Shown here piece after piece: positions 6,803 through 14,185 of a stretch of DNA of 21,426 bases (its first letter is position 1; each line of letters opens with the position of its first letter). A program made the position numbers and the translations under genes. Where the stretch lies: positions 1-21,426 of the forward strand of contig CAZFAI010000011.1 in NCBI GenBank assembly GCA_964516555.1, given 5' to 3'. This DNA comes from CAZFAI01 sp964516555. Lineage in GTDB: Bacteria; Patescibacteriota; Microgenomatia; UBA12405. Under the pieces are notes generated by a model, which was given only the letters and a program-made list of their open reading frames with translations, was not told the DNA's origin and made no database searches.

Positions 6803-7675
6803 TCATAACAAAATTGAGTCTTCTAGTTGCTGTTGGTTGTTCTCTTTGTGGAGAATGTATACATCCGATCTATACTCGTCGGTACCGATAAATTCCGCTT
6901 CACCTCTCAAAACAGATTCGTAAGGTTTACAGGCAAAACAACCCCCATCATGGGGACACTTAAAAATTTCCAATTGTCTGGCCAACTTGATTTTCTTAGC
7001 AACTTTCAGCACTATTTCGTGTGAGTCATTTAGATCGGGCAGCGGTTTTTCTTGCAATTCTTTGCTTCTCTCCAAATACCAATAACTGGCTTTTTCCACC
7101 TTTCTTTTTTGGCAGTTATGCACCAGAAGATGATAGATCGGTAATTGCAATGACTTTTCATCCTCGTCCTTTTTGCTGGTTTTAAAGTCAATAATATTAA
7201 CACTGTCACTTTCTGGTAAATATTCAAGCCAGTCGATTTTTCCGCACAAAATTATATTATCGTATTCAGACAGCCAGTAATAGGGCAGATCCATATTAAT
7301 TTTTACTGCCATCCGTTTGAGAGGTCCCGGGTTGAGCTGGACCATTTCGATCATGTCCCTACCTCTATTTTTATATTTCTGTTCCAGTGAGTCATCCTCA
7401 AAGCCACCGCTTTTTCCGGAAACTTTTTTCCAGGCTTTTTCAAACTTCTCAATCAAAGGTTCTTTAAATCTTTTATCCGTTGCCAGAATTGACAATGATT
7501 CTAATACTTCATGGACCGCTTGACCTAAAGCCAGCGGGGGACTCATAATCTTAATTTTGTGGTTACTTTTCAGATCCCTGTAAACATTTTTCAAAAAATA
7601 CGCCCTCGGACACGTCAAAAAATCGTTTATTGATGAGTGGGACACCCAAACTGCACTGTACTTATCTTTAGCCAT
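6803..7675 (-). CDS. PD-(D/E)XK nuclease with Cys cluster (RecB/Cas4-like)
   Basis: A protein of 290 residues from the ATG at 7675; a TTG one codon earlier is a less likely start. Motifs in order: Cys22 in FLTCPRAYF, a His in LGQAVHEVLE (55), an Asp in CGKIDWLE, the core DFKTS, and the Gln/Tyr helix LQLPIYHLL. Near the C-terminus CPHDGGCFAC adds three cysteines. One N-terminal plus three C-terminal cysteines is the pattern that holds a 4Fe-4S cluster in AddB and Cas4 nucleases. The role is probably DNA end processing or repair. No helicase, Cas gene or repeat array is nearby, so a CRISPR function has no local support. A TAAGAT box sits 6 nt before the ATG. Confidence 0.8.
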   Translation of the reverse strand: MAKDKYSAVWVSHSSINDFLTCPRAYFLKNVYRDLKSNHKIKIMSPPLALGQAVHEVLESLSILATDKRFKEPLIEKFEKAWKKVSGKSGGFEDDSLEQKYKNRGRDMIEMVQLNPGPLKRMAVKINMDLPYYWLSEYDNIILCGKIDWLEYLPESDSVNIIDFKTSKKDEDEKSLQLPIYHLLVHNCQKRKVEKASYWYLERSKELQEKPLPDLNDSHEIVLKVAKKIKLARQLEIFKCPHDGGCFACKPYESVLRGEAEFIGTDEYRSDVYILHKENNQQQLEDSILL

Positions 7676-7690
7676 CAACCAATCTTAGCA

Positions 7691-8305
7691 TTAAATAAAC
7701 TCTAGTGTCGACAACATTCTTTCTACAGTTTCCTCAAATCCCATATTGCCCGGGTCTACTGTCGAATTTACAATTTCCAAATATTCATTATTTTCTGCAG
7801 GAAGATACATATACGTATGTCTCCCTAAAGTTGTTACAGTAAATCGGTAGCCGTTTCTTCCCGCCAACCGAAAACTTTCAATCTCACTTGCTTCTTCCAA
7901 AAGCTGCATATCCCTCAAATCATTTAGCACATTACTAGCCACATCCTCAACACTTTCCTGGGCTGAGAGTTGGTCTCTTCTCAAACTCAAGCTAATACCA
8001 TCATAAAATTCTGTATTCATTTCCTGGCTGGGTCCTACCTTTACAAAAACAACCCTATCTTCGCGAATTTCTCGGTTAACATCCTCTGGGTGTTCTATTC
8101 TGATACCCAGATCTTCAGATTCAAACACTTCCCAGTCACTTTCATCATCATCGGCCGGACTTGGAGAAGTTTCGGGGATTTGTGTAGGGGTTGGTGTTAC
8201 GCCCGCTGCAGGGTCTTGTTCTTCACTCTGATTGACATACAACATGGCTGCCAGTGCTGTTAAGAAGAAAATTATCAAAACAACCACAATTGTCCTGTTG
8301 TTCAT
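7691..8305 (-). CDS. Membrane-anchored protein with PsbP-like extracytoplasmic domain
   Basis: A protein of 204 residues. Residues 5-24 form one hydrophobic segment after MNNRT, followed by a Pro/Thr/Ser-rich and acidic linker (about 30-58, PTPTQIPETSPSP) and a soluble domain. No lipobox cysteine is present, so it is an uncleaved anchor or signal rather than a lipoprotein. The domain pattern (LGIRIEHPEDV, then alternating strands, FRLAGRNGYRFTV and a closing helix TVERMLSTLEF) resembles the PsbP/Mog1 fold found in many small surface proteins. Function unknown. The nuclease ATG lies 16 bp past its stop on the same strand. TAAGAT lies 6 nt before the ATG. Confidence 0.6.
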   Translation of the reverse strand: MNNRTIVVVLIIFFLTALAAMLYVNQSEEQDPAAGVTPTPTQIPETSPSPADDDESDWEVFESEDLGIRIEHPEDVNREIREDRVVFVKVGPSQEMNTEFYDGISLSLRRDQLSAQESVEDVASNVLNDLRDMQLLEEASEIESFRLAGRNGYRFTVTTLGRHTYMYLPAENNEYLEIVNSTVDPGNMGFEETVERMLSTLEFI

Positions 8306-8328
8306 AATTTAATCTTACATTATTTAAA

Positions 8329-8383
8329 TAAGAATTAGGTAATAAATCACTATTACATGCTTCATACCGCTTTTTAATATTCG
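8329..8383. repeat. 55-bp sequence duplicated on both sides of the scaffold gap (left copy)
   Basis: This 55-bp stretch, beginning TAAGAATTAGG and ending AATATTCG, is identical to 8484-8538 across the N run. The two copies touch the gap exactly. This is what remains when two contigs that overlap by 55 bp are joined with a fixed 100-N spacer, so I read it as an assembly artefact, not a biological repeat. Confidence 0.9.
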
Positions 8384-8483
8384 NNNNNNNNNNNNNNNNN
8401 NNNNNNNNNNNNNNNNNNNNNNNNNNNNNNNNNNNNNNNNNNNNNNNNNNNNNNNNNNNNNNNNNNNNNNNNNNNNNNNNNNN
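8384..8483. other. Scaffold gap, 100 N
   Basis: Exactly 100 undetermined bases, a placeholder length. Because both flanks carry the same 55 bp, the true distance is probably zero and one copy should be removed. The gap lies between the divergent PsbP-like and rhomboid genes and breaks no gene. Around it (8306-8572) I see only promoter-like boxes and a 6-bp inverted repeat (8339-8344 with 8351-8356). Confidence 0.95.
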
Positions 8484-8538
8484 TAAGAATTAGGTAATAA
8501 ATCACTATTACATGCTTCATACCGCTTTTTAATATTCG
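8484..8538. repeat. 55-bp sequence duplicated on both sides of the scaffold gap (right copy)
   Basis: Identical to 8329-8383 and directly adjoining the N run on its right; see the left copy. Confidence 0.9.
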
Positions 8539-8572
8539 TGTGTCCCTACGTTGTTTAAATATAAGAAAGCCT

Positions 8573-9202
8573 ATGATACCAATAAAAGACCAAAGCCGGG
8601 TCTATCGGACTCCGATAATAAATTACCTGTTAATTGGCGCAAATATATTGGTGTTTTTCTATATGTTAACTCTGGGACGCCAAGCTTCAGCGTCCTTTAT
8701 TAGAGAGTATAGTTTTATCCCGGCTAATTTTAACTTTCCTGACCTAATTACTTCTCAGTTTATTCACGGAGGCTTACTACATCTATTTAGTAACATGATA
8801 TTTCTATATGTGTTTGGAGATAATATTGAGGATTATCTTGGTCATATAAAGTATCTGTTCTTTTACCTACTTATTGGTATGTTTGCTGCTCTATCACATT
8901 ATCTTATCAACCAGAATTCTCCCGTTCCCACAATTGGTGCCAGCGGCTCTATTGCCGGTGTAATGGGAGCATATTTGCTACTATTTCCGAATTCCAGGAT
9001 TGACGTTGTTATTCCACTTCTGGTTTTCTTCCCCATCGTATCCTTACCCGCTTTTACCATGATAGTTTATTGGATAATTCTTCAATTTTTGCAGGGATTC
9101 GGCTCTGCGGTGCAGCAAGCCGGTGCCGGTATTACCTATTTTGCTCATATTGGAGGATTTTTCTCCGGTTTATTTCTTGTGAGATTATTTAGAAGAAATT
9201 AA
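8573..9202 (+). CDS. Rhomboid-family intramembrane serine protease
   Basis: A protein of 209 residues from the ATG at 8573. An in-frame GTG at 8540 would add 11 unrelated residues and would overlap the -10 box TATAAG (8560-8565), so ATG is preferred. Six or more membrane segments. Catalytic features: His65, His70 and Asn74 in FIHGGLLHLFSNM, the nucleophile Ser124 in GASGSIAG, and His192 in FAHIGGF, giving the Ser-His dyad. These enzymes cut single-pass membrane proteins within or near the membrane; the substrate is unknown here. The PsbP-like anchored protein is read divergently from the same region, but no link is shown. All key residues are present, so it is probably active. Confidence 0.93.
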   Translation: MIPIKDQSRVYRTPIINYLLIGANILVFFYMLTLGRQASASFIREYSFIPANFNFPDLITSQFIHGGLLHLFSNMIFLYVFGDNIEDYLGHIKYLFFYLLIGMFAALSHYLINQNSPVPTIGASGSIAGVMGAYLLLFPNSRIDVVIPLLVFFPIVSLPAFTMIVYWIILQFLQGFGSAVQQAGAGITYFAHIGGFFSGLFLVRLFRRN

Positions 9203-9267
9203 CCACTAGTTCTAAAATTCTATTATATAGTAATTCAATTTATTGCGGGAGGTTTCAGGGATAATGC

Positions 9268-9294
9268 TTGACAGTTTGTTCACATTAATATAAA
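9268..9294 (+). promoter_or_regulatory. Promoter for the SLOG-fold gene
   Basis: TTGACA (9268-9273), a 15-nt spacer and TATAAA (9289-9294), ending 11 nt before the ATG at 9306. The spacer is short; a shifted TAAATT at 9291 would give 17. Either way transcription should begin within a few bases of the start codon. The rest of the gap after the rhomboid gene shows no terminator. Confidence 0.65.
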
Positions 9295-9305
9295 TTTACG
9301 TCAGA

Positions 9306-9851
9306 ATGCGAAAACTACAAATAGGAGTTATGGGTTCAGCCTCTGATCTTAAATATTCAAAAATAATTGCTGAAACAGCTGAGCGTTTAGGTGAATTGGT
9401 TGCTGAAAATAACGCCATTTTAGTTTTTGGTGCCGAAAAAGATTCTGATTCACTTTCAACCGCAGCCTGTCGGGGTGCCAAAAGAAAAGGTGGGTTGGCT
9501 GTTGGCGTTACTTATGGCAAACACAAAAACGTCTGGGAAAAAGACATGGCTGATTTTATTGTCGCCAGTGGTCTAGAGAGAGGTGGAGGTAGGGAATTGA
9601 CCTTAGTGCTATCTTGTGATGTTGTTATTGCTATCTCTGGTGGCTCAGGTACACTCACAGAATTGGCAATTGCATATCAGGCCGATATTCCAATGGTCGC
9701 TCTCAGAGGAGTTGGCGGTTGGTCAGAAAAATTAGCTGATTCATATATTGATGGACGGAACCGCCGTATAGTAGCTGGAGCTGATACACCCGAGGAAGCA
9801 GTTGCATTAGCTATAAAAGAAGCCAAGAAATACGTTGAAAAGTATGGCTAA
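9306..9851 (+). CDS. SLOG-fold (LOG/TIGR00725-like) nucleotide-binding protein
   Basis: A protein of 181 residues with Rossmann-like layout. It begins LQIGVMGSASD, contains VFGAEKDSDSLS where lysine decarboxylase-like LOG proteins have a GG(x)G phosphate loop, then GRELTLVLSCDVVIAISGGSGTLTE. That last stretch corresponds to the PGGxGTxxE signature, with Ser for Pro. The LOG branch cleaves cytokinin riboside monophosphates, while the TIGR00725 branch has no firm function; this protein fits the latter better because the second Arg-containing motif of true LOGs is not evident. Own promoter immediately upstream. It ends 25 bp from the convergent P-loop gene. Confidence 0.8.
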   Translation: MRKLQIGVMGSASDLKYSKIIAETAERLGELVAENNAILVFGAEKDSDSLSTAACRGAKRKGGLAVGVTYGKHKNVWEKDMADFIVASGLERGGGRELTLVLSCDVVIAISGGSGTLTELAIAYQADIPMVALRGVGGWSEKLADSYIDGRNRRIVAGADTPEEAVALAIKEAKKYVEKYG

Positions 9852-9876
9852 ATTATTGGAACAATCCCTTCTGACA

Positions 9877-10887
9877 TCACTTGCCTCCAAACAACGCCTC
9901 AAGTTTCTCCCTTCCCAACAAATCGAACATCACCTCGTACTGGTGACCTATAAAAGTACCTACCGGTATTGGTGTTAACACATCCGGTTTCTGATCATGA
10001 GCAACAAATTCTTTTCTTGTATCCTCAAAAGCTTGGCGTATTTCTACCGGACTCCACTCTACTACCACACCCCTTCTTCCCCTCAACATTGTTTCCCAAT
10101 GCCTCTTTAAAATTTGGTTTTCTGCTTCAACCGGGAGTTTAATATCTCCGGTAATCGATTCAAGTCTAGCTCTCCTCATTTTAACCATAGCTTCTGGCTG
10201 CCCCGATGTAGCCACATCGCGTTTTCCTTTGTCAAGAATTTCAAAAAAGGTATCAGGACTGTGCATAATAACGGTTTGGACTCCATAATTTCTCCGCTCC
10301 GCCTCGTAAACAATATTTTCCCCTCTATTGTTAAACAAAGGAGCCTCAACAATAACCCTAGCCTTTGAATAATTATCCAGAACAAAGAATGTAGTCGACA
10401 TCATTGCTCTCTCCACCATTTCCATCATCCATTCTGGTGATGCTCCCTTTGGTAGGGGAATATCGTACCCCAATCTTTCTGATAGTTTCAAAAAGAAGAA
10501 CTGCCTGGCTTTATCAAAAGGTATGAATGCCAGAGGGTGTTCCAAGTTTTCATCAAGACTTTGGTAGACCTGATCAAATCTTCTTACGTCTGTAGCCAGT
10601 AAGCTTTTGCCGTTACCCGGATCCCCGCCTATTATCAAAAGTCTGTTATCACCGGTCAAAAAGTTAAAAATTACATTTTCTAGGTTTTGATTTCTGGTAG
10701 CCAGTTCTCGTGTTAAGTTTGACCCATCGATTATATAATGAACCAGATCTTCCCTACCTCTAACTAATCTTGTGATTGGAATGCCAACCTTATCACTTAT
10801 TGTGGCAACTACCCGGTCTACTGATTCCTGCTGACTATAAAAATCAAGCGAGCAGGCAAATCTTTTTAGACTTTCAAACTCGCTCAT
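9877..10887 (-). CDS. P-loop NTPase of unknown function
   Basis: A protein of 336 residues. A Walker A motif GGDPGNGKS is at 87-95, preceded by hydrophobic LLII. A candidate Walker B strand, TTFFVLDNYSK, is near 165-175. The N-terminal 75 residues are helical and charged. The C-terminal third is rich in Arg and Glu (HWETMLRGRRGVVVEW) with no zinc site or membrane segment. I do not recognise a family; the spacing resembles kinase-like or zeta-toxin-like P-loop proteins more than classical AAA+ enzymes, because I find no sensor or arginine-finger pattern. TATAAT (10898-10903) sits 10 nt before the ATG. It follows tRNA-Gln on the same strand by 27 bp. Confidence 0.7.
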   Translation of the reverse strand: MSEFESLKRFACSLDFYSQQESVDRVVATISDKVGIPITRLVRGREDLVHYIIDGSNLTRELATRNQNLENVIFNFLTGDNRLLIIGGDPGNGKSLLATDVRRFDQVYQSLDENLEHPLAFIPFDKARQFFFLKLSERLGYDIPLPKGASPEWMMEMVERAMMSTTFFVLDNYSKARVIVEAPLFNNRGENIVYEAERRNYGVQTVIMHSPDTFFEILDKGKRDVATSGQPEAMVKMRRARLESITGDIKLPVEAENQILKRHWETMLRGRRGVVVEWSPVEIRQAFEDTRKEFVAHDQKPDVLTPIPVGTFIGHQYEVMFDLLGREKLEALFGGK

Positions 10888-10897
10888 ATACTAGCAA

Positions 10898-10903
10898 ATT
10901 ATA
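10898..10903 (-). promoter_or_regulatory. -10 box of the P-loop NTPase gene
   Basis: Perfect TATAAT on the minus strand ending 10 nt before the ATG at 10887, within the gap between the tRNA-Gln 3' end and the gene. The predicted start of transcription is a few bases from the ATG. Confidence 0.5.
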
Positions 10904-10914
10904 TCATGTTCTAG

Positions 10915-10985
10915 TTGCCCGGCATGGATTCGAACCACAATTGGACGGTTCAGAGCCGTCTGTCCTACCATTAGACGACCGGGCA
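10915..10985 (-). tRNA. tRNA-Gln (anticodon CTG)
   Basis: A 71-nt cloverleaf on the minus strand. The acceptor TGCCCGG pairs with CCGGGCA with discriminator A. D-arm GTCT/GGAC. Anticodon stem GACGG/CCGTC with loop CTCTGAA, giving anticodon CTG. T-loop TTCGAAT on a 5-bp stem with two G-T pairs. The 3' CCA is not encoded, so it must be added by a nucleotidyltransferase. A TAAAAT box at 10997-11002 on the minus strand is a plausible -10 element 11 nt before the 5' end. It reads CAG codons. Confidence 0.95.
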
Positions 10986-11027
10986 ATTTCATCTATATTT
11001 TAACTTATCTTTCCCCCAAACTCTATA

Positions 11028-11690
11028 TTATTTAATTCTTCGCTCAATTCTGGACATTATCCTCTGATAAGCAACTTCCATGCTGTCATCCCACCTTCGG
11101 TATTCGCCAAAATCACACAACAACAACCGCTTACTGCTTTTTTCAATTAATATATTATCGGTTCTGGGCAAGCTGATTACATTTTCAGAACCCGGATCTT
11201 CCTTGACAATTTGTCTTGTTGAACCGACAGTGATTGTTATTGGGAACCTATTTGCTTCCTCGTATCTGTGGTTTACTTTTTCAGCGGTTTGGTAAAGGTA
11301 ATACAATCTTGAATACAAAACTGCCCAGGAATCGCTAATTACCCTGGAGCTACGATATTCATTTGGTAACGATTTTCCGGTCCAGCAATCAATATGAGGT
11401 TGGATGATATAAGGTTTATACTCCAAACCACGTCCATTCTTCTTTTGGCTGGCCACAAAAACAGAGGGTACGATATACTCATCACCCAAAGCAGCTCTGT
11501 ACAAAATATTTGACCTTTTCAGAAACTGGCATATAGCCCACAGATCATCCCTATCCGACGGTCTTTCTCGTGACCATTTAACGACTCTACCCGTTCCTCT
11601 TAATACACCCACACAAGAATCAGCCGATGCGTGTTGGCTGCCAATTTTGTCCCAAATCCCATTAAATGGTCCGCATTCAATATTTGACAT
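11028..11690 (-). CDS. Possible kinase-fold protein (degenerate C-lobe motifs)
   Basis: A protein of 220 residues from the ATG at 11690. An upstream in-frame TTG (11711) lies inside the promoter and is rejected. Near the C-terminus RTDNILIEKSSKRLLLCDFGEY resembles the catalytic loop (xDxxxxN) plus DFG segment of protein kinase/aminoglycoside phosphotransferase folds. An N-terminal GVLRGTGRVVKW could carry the ATP-site lysine, and QPHIDCWTGKSL could be part of the hinge. The protein is shorter than most kinases, and the His/Arg-Asp of the loop is unusual. I do not recognise a named family. A good promoter (TTGAAT, 17 nt, TATACT) lies directly upstream, and the gene is divergent from the 54-residue ORF. 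Confidence 0.55.
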   Translation of the reverse strand: MSNIECGPFNGIWDKIGSQHASADSCVGVLRGTGRVVKWSRERPSDRDDLWAICQFLKRSNILYRAALGDEYIVPSVFVASQKKNGRGLEYKPYIIQPHIDCWTGKSLPNEYRSSRVISDSWAVLYSRLYYLYQTAEKVNHRYEEANRFPITITVGSTRQIVKEDPGSENVISLPRTDNILIEKSSKRLLLCDFGEYRRWDDSMEVAYQRIMSRIERRIK

Positions 11691-11699
11691 AAGGCTGGA

Positions 11700-11728
11700 A
11701 GTATACGACAAAACGCTTCGTTATTCAA
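11700..11728 (-). promoter_or_regulatory. Promoter of the kinase-fold gene
   Basis: On the minus strand TTGAAT (11723-11728), 17-nt spacer, TATACT (11700-11705), then 9 nt to the ATG at 11690. The expected transcription start falls 2-3 nt before the ATG, so the message would be essentially leaderless. This promoter also decides the start codon. Confidence 0.7.
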
Positions 11729-11732
11729 ATTT

Positions 11733-11748
11733 ATGGTATAAATACCAT
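11733..11748. promoter_or_regulatory. 7-2-7 perfect dyad, possible operator
   Basis: ATGGTAT-AA-ATACCAT is a perfect inverted repeat in the 85-bp divergent gap between the kinase-fold gene (minus) and the 54-residue ORF (plus). It lies 5 bp beyond the -35 box of the minus promoter, where a dimeric regulator could act on both genes. There is no second copy that I can see in the window. Confidence 0.4.
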
Positions 11749-11775
11749 TGATATCATAAATTTATATATACCTAT

Positions 11776-11940
11776 ATGGAAACAATAGAAGAAATTTGCC
11801 GCCAGTTAAATCTAAATCAAGAGCAGTCAAATCAGCTAAAAACATATATTAGCAACTTGGTGATTGAGCTCTTGGAAAGTCTCAAGCAAGACAATATCAA
11901 AAACTTCGACGAAACTATCAGTGGTTTAAAACAGGACTAA
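11776..11940 (+). CDS. Small protein, 54 residues, unknown
   Basis: ATG at 11776, TAA at 11938-11940. The product begins METIEEICRQLNLNQE and ends ISGLKQD. It is hydrophilic, acidic and probably all helical (two amphipathic helices), with no cysteine and no membrane segment. There is no clear Shine-Dalgarno sequence. Its stop overlaps the convergent hydrolase stop by 3 bp. It fills an otherwise empty interval exactly and has helix-forming codon content, so I think it is real, but evidence is limited to its fit and composition. Function not recognised. Confidence 0.5.
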   Translation: METIEEICRQLNLNQEQSNQLKTYISNLVIELLESLKQDNIKNFDETISGLKQD

Positions 11941-12563
11941 AGATACCTGTCTTTTTCTCTTCCGATTGTCGTCTCCTCTCCGTGTCCGGGTAACACTATC
12001 GTCTCGCCGGGTAGTTTCATCAATTTACTGATGCTTTGAAAAATTTCTCTAGTCGAGCTGTAACTTAAATCCGTTCTTCCTCTGGCTCCGGCAAACAAAG
12101 TATCTCCGGAAAATAAAACCAAAGACTCCTTATTGTAAAAACATACTCCTCCCGGGGTATGTCCTGGTGCTTTTAGTACCTTCAACTGATCCTCTCCGAT
12201 TGGTATTTGGTTAATTTGATCTAAGTCTTGGTCAATTTTTCTAAAATCAGGAATAGAAATTTTTCTTTTTAAAAAATGTGTAGCTGTAGCTGATTGTCTA
12301 TCCAGAAGGAAGAAATCTTTTTGGTTACAGAAAAATGGGATATTAAAAATAAGCTTCAAATCCAATGCAGCCAATACATGATCAAAATGTCCGTGTGTCG
12401 CCAATACGGCAATTGGCTTAATACCCAGTCTTTGCACCTCTTCAGAAATGAAAACCCCATCATCTGCCGGATCGATAATCACACCCTCTTTTGTAACTTC
12501 ATCCCAAACTAAGTAACAATTAGTCTGCAATTCTCCCAAAACATACTTTTTGTAAGCAATCAC
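11937..12563 (-). CDS. Metallo-beta-lactamase-fold hydrolase (glyoxalase II-like)
   Basis: A protein of 208 residues from a GTG start. The zinc motif THGHFDH (57-63) supplies His57, His59, Asp61 and His62; GHTPGG, SGDTLF and LPGHGEET supply the remaining metal ligands in family order. The architecture and length match the YcbL-type single-domain hydroxyacylglutathione hydrolase-like proteins, which lack the C-terminal glutathione-binding domain of true glyoxalase II. The likely activity is thioester hydrolysis; the substrate is not determinable. A minus-strand TAAAAT (12573-12578) lies 9 nt before the GTG. It shares a 42-bp divergent gap with the RRM gene. Confidence 0.9.
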   Translation of the reverse strand: MIAYKKYVLGELQTNCYLVWDEVTKEGVIIDPADDGVFISEEVQRLGIKPIAVLATHGHFDHVLAALDLKLIFNIPFFCNQKDFFLLDRQSATATHFLKRKISIPDFRKIDQDLDQINQIPIGEDQLKVLKAPGHTPGGVCFYNKESLVLFSGDTLFAGARGRTDLSYSSTREIFQSISKLMKLPGETIVLPGHGEETTIGREKDRYL

Positions 12564-12594
12564 AATGCCTCTATTTTATCAGCAAAATTCATAA

Positions 12595-12600
12595 TATAAT
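12595..12600 (+). promoter_or_regulatory. -10 box of the RRM gene
   Basis: Perfect TATAAT ending 5 nt before the ATG at 12606. With the usual 6-7 nt from box to start site, transcription would begin at the A of the start codon. No good -35 hexamer is seen. Confidence 0.55.
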
Positions 12601-12605
12601 ACACT

Positions 12606-13124
12606 ATGCCATCCAGTAGACAACCCAACAAACGTTTATTTATCGGTAGTTTACCCTACCGTTTTACAGAGGGAGATTTGTTGTCTCTTTTTATCACCGA
12701 AGGAAAAGTCATCGATATACGGATTATTCACAACAAATGGGGGAAAAGTCGCGGTCTTGGTTACGTTGAGTATGAAAATCTTGACGATGCCATCCGGGCC
12801 AAAGAAAAATATCATAATCACAACATTGGTGACCGTACCATTATCGTGGATTATTCTGAAGCTGATCCTTTTCTAACCGAGGAAGGTCGTCAGCGGCACG
12901 AAGAAGCACTCCAAAAAAAGGGTAAAAAAAATCCTCAAAATTCATCTGAACCCATACCCAAAAAACCCGGACGTTTTAATTTAGAAGAGCCAAAAAGGCC
13001 ATTCAAAACATATTCAAAAAATCCCCCTCCAAAAATTAGGCAATCTGTTCATGACTCACGCAGTTATGGTTCAAAGGTTGGAGCAAAATTTGCCTCCAGA
13101 ACCAAAAAGAAAAAGAATAAATAA
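12606..13124 (+). CDS. RRM-type RNA-binding protein with basic tail
   Basis: A protein of 172 residues. One RNA recognition motif spans about 9-87. RNP2 is LFIGSLPY (11-18). RNP1 is KSRGLGYVEY (47-56), with the aromatic Tyr at 53 and 56 that stacks on RNA bases. The tail from about 90 is rich in Lys, Pro and Arg (ending RTKKKKNK) and is probably disordered and RNA-binding. Bacterial members such as cyanobacterial Rbp proteins act in cold response or mRNA binding; the target here is unknown. The dus gene begins 3 nt after its stop, so the two are co-transcribed. Confidence 0.9.
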   Translation: MPSSRQPNKRLFIGSLPYRFTEGDLLSLFITEGKVIDIRIIHNKWGKSRGLGYVEYENLDDAIRAKEKYHNHNIGDRTIIVDYSEADPFLTEEGRQRHEEALQKKGKKNPQNSSEPIPKKPGRFNLEEPKRPFKTYSKNPPPKIRQSVHDSRSYGSKVGAKFASRTKKKKNK

Positions 13125-13126
13125 TC

Positions 13127-14173
13127 ATGCAGTCCTTAAAGCAACTACTTGCCAAAAAACCACTTGTCGGAATTGCTCCCATGGATGGAATTACAGACGA
13201 ACCCTTTCGATTATTACAAATGGATATCGCCAAACCGGACTTTATGTTTACCGAGTTTGTCAGTGCTGAGGGGATCACCAAAGGCGGAGTCAAGCTCTAT
13301 GATCAATTTTTATATTCCCAAAACCAAAGACCAATTATTGCTCAATTATTTGGCAAAGATCCGGAAAGTTTTTATAAATCCGCCGCAATACTCTGTCATT
13401 TGGGTTTTGATGGTATCGATATTAACATGGGGTGTCCTGCAAAGACCGTTACCCAAAATGGTTCCGGGGCTGCACTGATAAACAATCAAAAATTGGCCGT
13501 TGAATTAATCAGGGCTGTAAAATCGGGAGTCAAAGATTATCTGGAAAAAAAAGTTAAATTAAATAACCTGGGATTAAAAGAAAAGACAATTAAAGTAATT
13601 GACAGAAATATAAAATATTCACAAAAAATAGACCGAGAAGTTATCGAGCCGACCATTTCTGTAAAAACCAGGACCGGAATTTCGGAAAGCATAGTTAGTC
13701 AGTGGATTCAGGTCTTACTTAGTGAAGGTCTTGATTTTATCACCCTCCATGGTCGCACTTTAAGCCAGGGCTATTCCGGTGTAGCCAACTGGCAGGAAAT
13801 CAAAAAAGCAGTTGATATCTCAAAAGAGTCTCCAACAAAAATCATTGGCAACGGTGATATTTGCTCGCGTTCTCAGGGCCTAGAATATTGTCAGACCTTT
13901 GGTGTAATTGGTGTTGCAGTTGGTCGTGCAGCCATGGGTAATCCCTGGCTTTTTGCCAACAAAACTCCCACTCCGGAAGAACGTTTCAAAGCAGCCCTTC
14001 TTCATGCTCAATTATTCCAGAAAATATTTCCCCAAAGACGCTTTGAACCCATGAGAAAAAATTTTCTTGCATATGCCCATGGTTTGCCTAATGCAAAGCA
14101 ACTTAGAAGCAAAATCATAAAAATAAATTCTATTTCTGACCTTTTGCGACTTGAAGAGGATTTCCTTGGCTGA
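13127..14173 (+). CDS. dus: tRNA-dihydrouridine synthase
   Basis: A protein of 348 residues, FMN-dependent TIM barrel that reduces uridine to dihydrouridine in the tRNA D-loop. The N-terminal FMN loop reads GIAPMDGITDEPFR (15-28). The catalytic Cys103 is in INMGCPAKTVTQNGSGAALI. ISVKTRTGI, FITLHGRTLSQGYSG, IIGNGDICS and VGRAAMGNPW follow in order. Between the catalytic region and ISVKTRTGI lies a Lys-rich insertion of about 35 residues (LEKKVKLNNLGLKEKTIKVI) that is longer than the usual loop. The C-terminal helical domain is short. It follows the RRM gene by 3 nt and precedes a coiled-coil gene by 12 nt. The DusA/B/C subgroup is not assigned. Confidence 0.93.
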   Translation: MQSLKQLLAKKPLVGIAPMDGITDEPFRLLQMDIAKPDFMFTEFVSAEGITKGGVKLYDQFLYSQNQRPIIAQLFGKDPESFYKSAAILCHLGFDGIDINMGCPAKTVTQNGSGAALINNQKLAVELIRAVKSGVKDYLEKKVKLNNLGLKEKTIKVIDRNIKYSQKIDREVIEPTISVKTRTGISESIVSQWIQVLLSEGLDFITLHGRTLSQGYSGVANWQEIKKAVDISKESPTKIIGNGDICSRSQGLEYCQTFGVIGVAVGRAAMGNPWLFANKTPTPEERFKAALLHAQLFQKIFPQRRFEPMRKNFLAYAHGLPNAKQLRSKIIKINSISDLLRLEEDFLG

Positions 14174-14185
14174 TAAAGTTAAAGA

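Noticed and set aside
8329..8538. The 55-bp direct repeats as attachment sites or a mobile element footprint
   Set aside because: They abut a 100-N placeholder exactly on both sides, the signature of an assembly overlap. No transposase or integrase is nearby.
11691..11711. Upstream TTG start for the kinase-fold protein
   Set aside because: The added codons lie on the -10 box TATACT of a well-formed promoter, so they would not be in the message.
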